NCBI GenBank assembly: GCA_024195265.1
Contig: JAJLRJ010000002.1
Coordinates: 20,147,570-20,211,569, forward strand
Origin: Dendrophyllia cribrosa
Lineage: Eukaryota; Cnidaria; Anthozoa; Scleractinia; Dendrophylliidae
Reading direction: 5' to 3'
DNA: 64,000 nucleotides
Shown one piece after another: positions 22,435 through 34,093 of this stretch (position 1 is its first letter; every line of letters starts with the position of its first letter). Position numbers and translations under genes: made by a program. The notes below the pieces were generated by a model. That model was not told the DNA's origin. It searched no databases and saw nothing but the letters and a program-made list of their open reading frames with translations.

Positions 22435-22970
22435 AATAGTCTGTCTGTCTGGCTCGCTTTTCGCGACTTCTTCGTCGCGCTCTCGTGGGCTTCGCAGTCG
22501 ACTTGTGGCAAGTCTAGTGGTACTGTAAACGTGTTTCAGAGTGATATTTAATGTTAGTGAAAGATAGTTTTGTCTAAATCCATGTTTGAATTTGCGAGTG
22601 TAGCTCTGTGAAAGAATTCTAGCTCTAACAACGGATACGTTTCGAGTTGGAAGACAGTTGGTTGCTAGAAGAGTCAAATTCAAGGAACTTAAGCTTACAA
22701 AGCTTACCTTTATTTTATGAACAATCTGAAAGTGTTTCTAACGCCAAAAAGCACTCCGTTTATAATTCACTGCTCTCGTCGATTTGCGTGAAATATGTCT
22801 GATCCTGCTGGTTAAATTATTCGAAATGGGTTTCTTGGAAAGATCAATCCGTCAATCCGAGCCGTCCACCGTGACTAGCTTTGTTCCTTGCATGTAATAA
22901 AGAGGGATGTAAATAAGAGGTAAGTTACTGCTAGCAAATAATTCTTAACCTGTGCCCCGAGCAAAACACA

Positions 22971-23773
22971 TTAAGGTGGCTGAACACAGTTTGCGCGCGC
23001 TCTTCAATTTCAGCTGCTTACGTGAGTCAGCGCGCGCAAAGTTTTGAGAAAAACAAACGTGGCGCCTTTTCAGCGATCATTTTATTTTGCTCAGCGTGGA
23101 TCGCGAAAGTGTTGTTTTTCGTCTTAAAATGAAACAATTTGTTGTTTGTAAAAATGTTTGTTGAATCAATAGATAATATATAGAACCACTGAAGAAATAC
23201 ACCGCCTTTTTGGTCGTTTTTGTCTTTGGATCGAGAACCCAGTCAAATGCAACGCATGCGCAGTTGACCAAAAAATTGTGACTGGATGTTTTGGCGACTT
23301 TCCTCGGAAACGTGCTGATTTCTACGAAACCACTCATTAAAATTTCACGAAATTTGGCACAATAATAGTTCCGAATATGGCGAACTCAACTGACACCAAA
23401 AATTTGAAATCTAACAGAGGAGATTTTTACAAAACGCAAACATATTAAACAACAAATTACGGAAGATCCCTCTGTCAAAATTACATGAGACTAGTGTTAA
23501 CATGCGAATATTTTCACGAGTTTACTACAGACAAATGATGGACAAAATCTAATGACTAGATTTTCTGAAAATAAACGAAACCAAATATTGCAGGCTGATT
23601 TACAATCCACCGTGTTGCCATGGCAACACCATAAAAGCTCAACAAAAATATCAAAATATAAAGCTTGTTGCTTAATCTTATGCCTCGCCAATTTTGGGCG
23701 CCCAGTCGTAAGTGGTTTTAAAATGACAATGAATGATGCATAGGTGCAGTGAAACTGTGTTCAGCCACCTTAA
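22971..23773. mobile_element. TTAA-flanked 795-bp non-autonomous DNA transposon
   Basis: TTAA at 22971-22974 and 23770-23773 flank the inverted termini GGTGGCTGAACACAGTTT / AAACTGTGTTCAGCCACC. TTAA duplication with terminal inverted repeats is typical of piggyBac and Kolobok superfamilies. No transposase ORF. Confidence 0.85.
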
Positions 23774-25345
23774 ACAGATTTAAAAACAGAATAAAACATC
23801 GCAACAATTTCGAGTTTGTTTGCATGATCACAAACTGCTGAATGCATTCGTCACGCATTTCAGGGTTTTTTACCCACTTTCAGTTTCTGGGAATCACTCA
23901 ATTAAACGATCAAATTACTTTCTTTTGCCCATAAAAGGTATTCACCACGTGCATTTCTCGGAAACGAGAAGTATGTTAATATAAACATCTTCCATTCGAG
24001 GAAATTTAAGCTTACTTTCCCGAAGGTCGAACAGGCGGAAAACTTTATCTGGACGGTACTCTATCAGCAGTCTATCTTTTTTGTGCGAAGGTAATTATCA
24101 GCTTTTTATAGTTCTGGATTATACAATTGAAAGCATGGGTTGAAAAAGGAGCTGAAATCATGCAGTCGTTTTGTGTTAAAAAAGGCTAGAGGAAGCCGGA
24201 AAGAAGGTAAAAATTAATCATTTATTCAGGAGGGTTATTTTTCTTTTTGTGTGAGAGACAGCGAGTACTGATACTGCATTTTTTAAGCTTAATAAGTAGT
24301 TTTGTAGTTTTAAAACTTACTGTTGTTCGTGTTAGGTGGAATAATCTTGTTCATGACGATGTATTACTTTCTTTGATGACAATGATTCAATTCATAATTT
24401 ATGCAAGAATCGGAATTTGCAAATGATTCAAATCCTCAAAGTCCCCAGACACACGCTTAGCAAGAGAGAAAGCAACCATTATGTTAGCCAATAAGCTAGA
24501 TTGGAACTTTATAATTTATTATGCATCTCTTCTTAATCATTCAAAAAATCAGAAAGATCTGTGTTACATTTTTATGAAATGCTAACAGAATGCCTAACCC
24601 AAACGGAAAAACTAGTCTAACTGGTATTTCAAGTTTCTAAGAAAATCAGGTTTGATTAGCATATCAATGTGTGGTGGCTTCTTGGAAAGTGGGTGGGGTT
24701 ATTAACTGGCTCGTCGCTCTGCGACGAGTCAGTTCTTAAAATACCCTTTTTTTTTTTTCTGTCGTGTCACCTGCCCCGGGAATCGCTTTTGCTGCGGCCA
24801 ACACCGTACCTAGTTTACTTCCAGTTTTCAGAAATGGCGTAATCAGTGATGTCAGCAACTATAATTCAAATATTTACCATTCTAATTTCGACGGAATTGT
24901 TAGACATTAAATCTCTGTGATTTTCGGATGTGATCTATTTCTGGTAAAAGGAAAGCGGGTTGAATTTTTCTAACCAAATCAATTGTCAAACAGTCGAGTT
25001 TAGATCGAATAAATTGTTGAATAAAACACGTCCCGGCAAGTCACAGAATTGCTGAGTAAACAATTCTCAAGAATTACTCCGTGGAGTCACGTTCAAATTC
25101 CACACATCTCGTATTTATGTCACGCTATGGTCGGCTGTTAATTATTTGATCGATCATGTTCATATTGTTAATTTATTCCTATCACCGATTCTCCAAAATG
25201 CCTGTATTTAAACAATCCTGATTCCTTGTAGTAGGTGGTTTCAAGCATTTTAAAGGGAAAAATATACAAAGTTCTGAACTTGTGTTTTTTCTAACAGTAC
25301 CGAGCCGATCAGAGAAAAAAATATAGACCTGAAATTGTAGCCCAC
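23774..25345. other. Gene-free stretch
   Basis: Only a short hairpin near 24695-24735 (GGCTCGTCGC/GCGACGAGTC) stands out. No exon with supporting splice sites or protein similarity was recognised. Confidence 0.5.
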
Positions 25346-25604
25346 TAAGGGATGGACCATATTATTTTTATGGCGGGGAAGGGGCAGGGGGCGGCAATTT
25401 TTCTGATAATGAATTTTTGTTTTTCCGTCTTTATGTTGTGCAAGAATTTTTTGGGGGATCGTTGGATACTTTTTTTTTTCCTTTGGTTCGCTCAGCATGA
25501 TTTTTTTTTCTTTACTTTTCCTGTGAAGGAATTTTTTTTTTGTTGTAATTGCCCAACCCCCCCCCCCCCCCCCCCCTCCTAAAAATAAAAAGGTCCGTCC
25601 CTAA
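25346..25604. mobile_element. TAA-flanked 253-bp MITE (Harbinger-like)
   Basis: TAA at 25346-25348 and 25602-25604 flank the termini GGGATGGACC / GGTCCGTCCC, with an adjacent AT-rich inverted stretch. A TAA target duplication is typical of the PIF/Harbinger superfamily. The interior has T-rich tracts and a C run of about 20 at 25557-25576. Confidence 0.8.
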
Positions 25605-26566
25605 GAAGTGCTTGAAGCGGGCTGTGAAATGTAAATATAAATGTGGACTGGACTGTGCCAGGAGCTAAATATTACCCCTGACTGTGCATATTAATAGATT
25701 CCAGATTGTATATTGTGGATTGCTAATATAAAACTCTAAAATGAAAACCGGGTGGAAACTGCGACCAAACGAGCCAGTTGCGAAGCCCAACGGGCTCCTT
25801 GTCTAAATTAAGAAAGTTGCATTTTTGAAGCTAAGGAAGTGTTTATACCATTGCTTTTAAGCTACATGTATAACATTCCACAATGAAAAAAAATAGGCAG
25901 TCTATGACTGCATGTAGCTTACTGCACCTGTTATTAATATTACTTAGATTAATATCTACTATTAGTCTCAAGAGCAAAACGCGTCAAATTATCGCATCAA
26001 GGAAACTGTCGGCCACGCAAATTTGTTCAGCATCTGGCGAATTTCTCGCCCGACCGAATGTGGTCAAGTTTTCTAAATATTTCTCAAAAGCCACTAATTA
26101 TAAGACAAAGAAACAGTCTATTGAAATGTTCCTTACAAAGTAAATGGACATTAAAAACTGTGACATTCTTTACCGTAGTTTTCCAGGAATGCTTGAAATT
26201 TCTTAGAAAAGTCTGCCGCTTCGAGTATAAATTCTGAAAGAAGACATGTCCTCACTTGTGACAAGTTTCATCGCTTTCAGCTCTCAAACCACCACTACAA
26301 AGGCATAAAAATCTTCTAAAGGACTTTTTCTTTCCATTTCGAAGTCTTAAAAGGCGTGCTTTCATTCCGGTTATGCAAAATGAACGTCTGCAAAATGGAA
26401 GCGTGGAGTTCACGAGCGGCCATATTTGTTAGAAATCTGATAGTCTTCTCTGAGTGAACATACGGGGACATTCGAAGCTACATGCATCCTCGACAAACGT
26501 TGAACAACCAACGAGGTTCTGAGAAAAAAAGGAGCTAAGATCGGGGAATATTGGATCGAAATCGGC

Positions 26567-26607
<41 letters not shown>

Positions 26608-28194
26608 ACTCAGACGGACAACATAGTAGCTTACGCCTTCTAAAGGCAGTAAGCTACAAAAAAGTAAGCATTTGTGGTCATTATATTGATGCAGGCAATT
26701 ACTACTTGAAAGCCTGAAATCTTCTCCTGGGCTGACAAATTTCTAGCACTAATTATGTTTGGGACAAACCAAACAACATTAACTAGAAATGAGTGTCTCG
26801 CAGAACCTCGTGAAGCTCGGGGGAGGATGCACTGCAAGGAGAGGTTGGGTTGCTTGCTGGCAGGCCCCAAAATTTAAAGTTGAGACATTTTCGTTCCCAG
26901 TCGCTTCCATTTTAAGGCCCATCAGCACTTACGTATACCGTGATTCATTGTGGGTGTTCTAGAATTTCTGGGGCCACGAAATTCAGTTTTGTGTCGGTGA
27001 AGTTTGATTCCTAAAAAAAATCCGTTTACATCGGGGAATCTGTATCTATTAACTTCAAGATTATTTCTTTCAAATATTTAGTTCATATTCAGGCATTGCA
27101 TCTCGTATTTGTATGTTTTCTTTTATTTTTCATCGTTACTGATATGTTTTATAAGAAACGCCGCTGAAGGCTAGAGTCCGGCTGTCAAGAAACGAGACCT
27201 TCAGAAGGTTTGGCTCAGAAATTTGGTCGTCCGTGGAAAGGAAATAGATATAATATTAGATTGCCTACTAGTTAAGATTTATCTTCGAATCTTTTCATTG
27301 TAATTGTTTTTTATTAGTACATTCGTTTTTCAGATACTGTGAGTTGACATTTGAATCTTACCATCAATAACTGTGACTGTTCGACTGGAATGAATAATGC
27401 CCCCTGGAGATGTAAACAACAGAAAAAGCTTGAACTTCTCGGTGCGCCGGCCGAGTCGTTTTTGCCAGCAACTATGTGAAATATTCCATGGAAGTCGAAG
27501 GAGGTTTTCCCTGTCCCTAGCCATCGATTTTTATTCAATGCCATTTTCTGCAGAAGCCGATAAAACGTCCTCCGCCAGCAGAGCTCACTAATTATGCACA
27601 ATGCAAATCAGATACGGCAACAGAACAGCCCACAAAATATAAACACTTCTCGGCTCACTGGAGGTTTTGTTTTAAGCGGCATCGACCTTAAACTTTTGGT
27701 AAAAATAGCAGGAGGTTTACCGCGTCACACGATGTGAAAATGTTTTCGATGCGAACTTTCGAAGCGGAGAAAACTGCCTTGGCGACTGGAGTTGCCTGGA
27801 GCTACACTAAGGTGGATTGAGCGGCCCCAGACAAAATGCGAGATATGTTATACGGGCTGTTGATATCTAACAAGACTGCTTCTTGGGACTAATAAATTTT
27901 AAAATTAATGTCGAACGAAATTTCAAACTCAGTGTTTATTTCTTCCTGGAGATGTCAGAGGCAAAAATTTCACTTCGCGAGAGATCTTATTTATCATGGG
28001 TCCAAATCAAAATAAACAAGAAAACAAAACGAATACAAATAAGCTAATCAAATTAGTGGTTGAGAAATTCCCGGTAGTCGCAAATTTCTACGATGTCATC
28101 AAGTCCTGTCGCGACCGCAAATCATTGTGTCTTCTGCTGCTTTGTTTACTTTAAGTGTTCCCACTTAGTAGAGGGTTTTACCTTCGGCTAGATC
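25605..28194. other. Gene-free stretch
   Basis: Repeated TGTAGCTTAC/GTAAGCTAC motifs occur near 25910, 26625 and 26650, suggesting a decayed element. Short ORFs here have no recognisable domain or paired splice sites. Confidence 0.45.
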
Positions 28195-28595
28195 TTAAAG
28201 GGGCATTGTCACGCAGATTTTGCTGTGTTTTGGTCAAAATACACTTGTCTAAATATATGACAAAGTACCTTTGCTCAAACATAAAATTGCTTTTAGAACA
28301 CCAAGATGATAATATCAAGTGATTTCTTCAAGGAAGAACAAACCATAATAAGTTTTTCTGCGATTTTTCCACGATTCTTGGGAGGAACTTGAAAAAATTG
28401 GCCAATTTTTTCAAGTTGCAATCCATTTCCATCCTGGCCATCCGCAGCCAAAGATAATGAATACTAGTTTCTGCGCACTGATAGAGTATTTGTTAACATG
28501 CAAAACTGGACCATTATTTTAAGGTTTCCATTGAAACAAATATGTTTTTTGGCTTTTCAAAGTGATACTAAAAATAGGTGACAGTGTCCCTTTAA
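28195..28595. mobile_element. TTAA-flanked 393-bp MITE
   Basis: TTAA at 28195-28198 and 28592-28595 flank inverted termini AGGGGCATTGTCAC / GTGACAGTGTCCCT. Its ends resemble those of the element at 63103-63466. A (GATT)n microsatellite follows at 28608-28634. Confidence 0.75.
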
Positions 28596-28634
28596 GTAAA
28601 GTGATTGATTGATCGATTGATTGATTGATTGATC

Positions 28635-30186
28635 GGAAAGCACCCTCACGAAGAATAATCTCACTGCACCGAGAATACCCCACGTAGCATTTGTTGCAAA
28701 GTGCGAAAAGCAAACAAAAGCCTCAATACCCGGAGAATCCGACCACCCTTTTACTCTAACAAAAATTCACAAGTGTAACTTTAAAATAAAAGGCAGAGTA
28801 AAGCAGTACCATTTGGCATTTGGATAAAAATAATTTTTAACCTTTACTTGTCTTGCAATGCGGCTTGCCAGAACACTTTGCTATTTAGTTATTTAATAAA
28901 TAGTTTTCTTACGTGAAAAGGTAGCGTACAGAAATCTACAGAAGCCTCAAGGTTCACGTTATATTTTGTATGTACTAATATCAAATTATTATTTTTTTGT
29001 GTTGTCTTTTAGGGGTTAGCTTTCTGCTTAAAACTAAAGAAAGCAATCTCCCAAAGTGTTTTCTTAAGGTCCATAACGTTTGTAAAAAAAAATTAAAAAG
29101 AACAAACCATGTCACTTCCGGCACACCCTACAAAACATGCTTGGTTACTAAGCTTTCTAGTGATTGCATCACTCAACGCAAATCAAAAATGGAGCGTAAA
29201 ACACAAAAAGTGGAAGAATAAAGTTGTCTTTCAAGTATTCTAGGTGGAAGAAAGACAGCGAGCGCAACAAAGGTTTACTGTGCAATCTGGGTTCGTTTCA
29301 CTATTGCAAGAGTTACGACTGTTCCAATGTGACCAGCCAAAAACAGGTCGTGTCCGAGCAAAAACATGTTTGGCCGGACATGACCGGCGCCTGCCCGGCT
29401 GTTATTTGCAGCCCTGCTTTGTGCCCTGTCTTCCTAAAATAAAATAAATGGGAGCTGGTACTGGTCAGTTTTGTGTTTTGAGCTGTGGGTCGCTGTAACT
29501 GCTATGGGACTGGGTACCAAAAGATCCTCAGGCCCTTTCTTCCCCCCCCCCCCCAACCTATCTTCATTAATTTTTGTCAGAAGGAAAATTGGTGTGAAAG
29601 TGGATGTATTAATGTACTGTTGTGGACATGGGTCCAGGACAATATGCAGTGGTGTTCTGTTTATTTTGGTTGTCTCAATTAAATTCCATTTTTGAAGCTT
29701 GTGAGTGCTATCTCCCAAACCTGTTCCCTTTAGATACTGCTATAGTTTTTGTTCTATATACTGGGTATCAAATAATTGGTAACCCAATTCTCTATTCGCT
29801 TGAATGGTTGAGATCACAGGAGTTTACTGCTGCTGAAAAGTGATGTTGTCCAAAAAATAACAACTCAATGGTGGAAAGTGGCATGAGATTATCCCAGCAG
29901 TTTTTGTAACAATACTATATTTTGGATACTACATGGTCATGAGAATTACGAAATTGATTACAAAACATGAATATCCAAGATGATTAAGCAACAGATTCTC
30001 TGCGAATACCATAAGCAATGTATAGAGACCAGGATGGAGAATTCGTAGGTTAAGACCAGAACTTAGGCCTTCATGACCAGTTATTTAAAGCCCTTTAAAA
30101 ATCTCGAAATCAAAATTAATTAATGTTGATGTACATTCTCCTTACTGGTGTCATTATACAGTTCACATAGCCATCCGTTGTAAAAA
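28635..30186. other. Gene-free stretch
   Basis: Several short ORFs near 29000-29450 have no recognisable domain, and no convincing splice structure links them. A C-run lies near 29543-29553. Confidence 0.45.
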
Positions 30187-30620
30187 AGGTACCGGGATCC
30201 CGCCGAGAAATTGGCCGCCGAGAAATTGGCTGCCGGGATTTTCATTCCCGCTGGGATCCCGCCAAAAATCCCGCCAGGAAATTGGCCGCCGGGATTTTTA
30301 TTCCCGCCGGAAATCCCGCTGGGATCTTGCAGAAATCTCGCCGGGATTTTGGCCGCCGGTATTTTGTTTTCGCGGCGAGATCCCGGCGGCCAATTTCCCG
30401 GCGGGAATTTGGCCGGGATCCCGCCAGCATTCCCGCCGGGATTTTGGCTGCCGGGATTTTTATTCTCGGCGGGATCCGGGCGGGAAATTTTAGGAAAATT
30501 ACCGCCTTAATCCCGGCAAGATTTGCCACCGGGATCTTGCCGAGAAATTGTCATTCTTGTCTGGATCTTGGCCAGAATCTTGTGGAGGATATTTTTCATT
30601 CCCGGCAAAATTTACAGTAA
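30187..30620. repeat. GC-rich array of GGGATCCCGCCGG-type repeats (left)
   Basis: Irregular tandem copies of CCGGGATCCCGCC and GAAATTGGCCGCCGGGATTTT over about 430 bp, in strong contrast to the AT-rich surroundings. Related arrays lie at 45135-45475 and 46410-47005, mostly in opposite orientation. It may be a terminal region of a larger repeat. Bases 30621-31675 hold nothing recognised. Confidence 0.75.
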
Positions 30621-32205
30621 GCAAGAAGTCTTGAGGGCAGTCCTAATCTGTCGTAGTCTGCATGGCCAGGCTTTTCCGGAAGCAAGCAGCGAAGGAAAAC
30701 CGGGACGAAAGGGGAAAATGCATAAAAAACATGCCATTCCTCTTGGCGGCCCAAATCGCGCAGACAAGAATTCCATCACGTTCGCGACCTCGCGTAATGA
30801 ATTGTGTAAATATTGAAATATTGCCACGTATGAATAATAACATCAGTTCTCTTCTGTTTATATGCAATCTAAAAGGAAAACCCGTCAAATTATCCGACAT
30901 TTTAATAAAACACTGGTATCAACCATTGTCTTGTGTATTCTTCTGAATAACACCGAAATGAACAAAGACTCAGACATTAAGGTGTTGACCTTTTTGACCC
31001 TTTGTATCTCCTGGTATCTCCGATTTCATGATACACGTAATTAGATTATATCCCGCGTTCGTTTTGTCAATTTAATTGCTGCCATCATCGCACAGGTTGT
31101 CAAAATTGGATAAATGCGTTTCTTTATAACACAAAGGAATTTTTCAACGGGCTAGTATTTCCAAACGAATCGTTTTGTATTAAATTTAATTTTTTCGGGA
31201 TGTGAGCCGCGCGGGGTATTAAACTATAGCTGGGCTAATCCGATAAATTGCTTCAAAATAAAACTAATAACGTCGCAAAACGTCGTGACAACTATTTATA
31301 ACTTCTGTTGAGTGAAATCAACATCACGTGCAAAGTTTGTTGACACAGAATTACGGTAGTTCAGCTCATAAGCTCAGTTTTTCTCTTTTCTTCCTTTTTT
31401 AATACAAGAAAATACAATCCTAAAGGTTTTAAGTGTAATACAGAATGAACAACAAAAGTCACTAACCTTTTCACATTTTCAATGCTTGAGCAAATGAAAT
31501 CTTGCAAACAATAAATATTCTTGCATAGCAAGTTCTCGAAAGTTCAAATCAGCGATGACCAGATTTTCCACACGTCAAAAAATGATCCTAATTAGCGGCA
31601 TGTCAGTATTAACATTGACCATATTTGCATTCGGCATTCAAACTCATTTTAAACGATAACTTCATCCACAACATCTAATATTTCCAAAAAGTCTTTCCTT
31701 TCTTACACTCCTTGATTGCTCGCATTTCAGTGTTTGTTCAGGTAGCTGGGCTGTCTTCGCCGTCGGTCTGAAGTCCGGGTCCGTTCTTACTCGCATTATT
31801 CCTTCCAAATTATTTGAGCATTTACCAATCAGGATACAAGCTTAATGAAACTTACAGTCAACGCACTTCACGTGTGAACGCACAACTTCAACTGTTCATC
31901 GATTAGGTCATTCTTCGATTTCATTCTTCCAAAAATTTGCTGATTATTCGTATCTTTTATTTTATAATCGAATCATGAATTTCGTTATTAAAAATAATGT
32001 TCATGACAGTGTAAGAATGATAAGATTTTTCTTCCGTTTAGATAAAACTGTATTTTTCATAAGGTAGCTTTTTTTTCTTACATGTAACTTTGAATAGTTT
32101 CAGTGTTGTGCGCCGTGGGAATTTAATTTAACCGCGAGCATTAATTTAACTGCCCAAATTAATGGTCTTCATGAGATCTCGAGACACGAGTTTATTTTTG
32201 AAACA

Positions 32206-33240
32206 ATGGCAAGAAATTCGCTTGGGGGGTTTTACAATCCTGGTAAACCTTTACCTTTGCACATTAGAGACGAAATAGTTAATCTTTTCAATGCTGGATT
32301 TGGGCCGTCAGAGATTTCATGGAACACAAAGGTGACCAAAGGAGCTATTCATAACATAGTACAACATTATTCACTACACGGGACGACTCAACCATTTTTT
32401 TGTGGAGGCAAAGATCCAGTATTGATAACAGATGATATTCTTGAAGTAATCGAAATTTGGAAACTTCGAAAACCAAGTGTGTATGCTTCTGAAATCCGCG
32501 ACAGGTTGTTACAGGAGGGTATTTGCACACCGGCTAATCTCCCATCCATAAGGCAAATACAAAATGTAACAAACAAAAAGTTAGGAATGAGCTACAAGAA
32601 ACTTGCAAGTATACCTAGTGAATATATGACACCTGAAAACTTAGCCAAGGTAGATGATTATTTGAGCCAAACGTCATGGTTAGATAGAGGCAATTTACAC
32701 TTTTTCGATGAGTCATCTGTAGTTGTTACTTCTGGTAACCGTATTTATGGTAGTGGTTTTCAAGGACAGCCAGCAATTGAAGTTCAAAGATATATATATG
32801 CTTCAAACGCGAACTACACTGTTAATTTGATGCATAGTGTTTTCGGTGTCGACCACTTTAACATTATCCCAGGTCCCTCAAATGGACAAGAACTGTTAAA
32901 CTTTTTCCATGATGTTTTGGATATGGAGCGTGACAATGGCATCAGGATATTGTTACCAGGTGATGTTGTTATTATGGACAATTGTGGATTTCACCATGGG
33001 AGAATTACAGAAAGGCTCCTACGAAATATGCTGGAAAGCCGGGGTGCTCAGTTACTTTTTCAGCCTCCTTACTCGCCACATCTTAACACATGTGAACTGT
33101 GTTTTAGAGAGATGAAAATAAGATTGCGAAGTAACGAGTAATATGCTACACAACAAACAGAAATGGCCATTAATGACGCCGTTAATCAAATAAGTGCTGC
33201 ACATTCCCTGAGATATTTTCGTCACTGCGGTTACTTTTAG
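32206..33240 (+). pseudogene. DD38E Tc1/mariner-type transposase with paired-domain-like N-terminus
   Basis: Residues 1-311 are open to a TAA at 33139-33141, after which the same frame continues for 32 codons (YATQQTEMAINDAV... to TAG at 33240). The TAA is therefore probably a recent nonsense mutation removing the C-terminus. The N-terminus resembles both halves of a Pax paired domain. Residues 13-63 (GKPLPLHIRDEIVNLF, GFGPSEISW, VTKGAIHNIVQHYSLHG) match the PAI helix-turn-helix. Residues 88-121 (RKPSVYASEIRDRLLQEGIC, LPSIRQIQNV) match the RED half. The catalytic domain has D168 (FFDESSV), D258 (VIMDNCGFHH) and E297 (YSPHLNTCE), giving 38 residues between the last two. The mechanism is cut-and-paste at TA, known for the family and confirmed here by the TA duplication. 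Confidence 0.85.
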
Positions 33241-34093
33241 CGTGGACGTTTATTAATACAACTTACAGTACTTGAAAGTATTTTATCGACAAATATGAAT
33301 GTTATTGTAATATCAAGACACAAACTTTGAAATTTGTTCAGTTTATATATTGTCAAACAGAAAAATTAAATCTGAGTTGCAAAATCTGTGTATATTAAAC
33401 CTACGAAAAACCGCTAAGACCTCTTTAAGGCAAAAAAAAGTCGAAATTCTGGTCAGGAATATAATATTCTATAATTTTCTTCATTCACATGACTTACCAT
33501 TGAAGGAAATAATTTTCCGCCGTGCAAAAGTTTCAGGTGTTTTCATGAAGATGAAGAAAAATGATCAAATTACGTTTCACACGCTGCAGGTTTCACCTGT
33601 GGTAAAACGTCTGAGAAAGGAAAACTTGCCTAAAAACAATACTTTATCCTTTATAACTGTAATATATAAAACAGAACAAAATCTCAACAAAGGAACATTT
33701 TTAACCAGATCCTGCTTTATACAGAATAATTTTTTTTACCGACTTGATTTTCCAATTTTGAACGTGCTAATTTGTTATGCAAATATTTGTCAAAAATATA
33801 AATTCCGAAAATATAAATGTGCTTAAAGCAGAAGCTCAAGGAACAATTTTCCCACTTCAGTGGTCCATTTTGTAACTTGAACTGGGAAAAAATTTGACAC
33901 AAACACTAAGGTAAAAATTACACGCCTTACATAATTATTATATGTCCATGACCAACAAGATACAACAACAACACCGAACAGTGCGTGCATATCAGCGCGT
34001 ACCATTTTAAGTAGAAAAAAATACTTCACAGAAACATCCTTTATGGCTAAAACACAACTTTGGTTCATTATAAGCAAGGAGGGTCCTTATTGT
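33241..34093. other. Spacer between the two convergent transposon genes
   Basis: An ORF at 33350-33826 is open but has no recognisable domain. It is lysine- and phenylalanine-rich, as expected from AT-rich DNA. I see no further gene. Confidence 0.5.

Noticed and set aside
22402..22683. 93-codon minus ORF as the first exon of the TerD gene
   Set aside because: The frame does not connect in phase to the exon at 21483, and the ATG before the RING-like motif is a better start.
27314..27601. Overlapping ORFs on both strands
   Set aside because: No domain, no splice context, and equally good ORFs on the opposite strand.
28997..29447. Cys-containing short ORFs as small secreted peptides or toxins
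   Set aside because: No signal peptide or regular cysteine framework; the cysteines are scattered.
30211..30510. Gly/Pro-rich ORFs in the GC arrays (also near 45187 and 46633)
   Set aside because: All frames are open because of the GC-rich repeat; no consistent product exists between copies.
33350..33826. 158-codon ORF downstream of the transposase as a third transposon gene
   Set aside because: AT-driven Lys/Phe/Ile composition, no domain, and no support as an exon.
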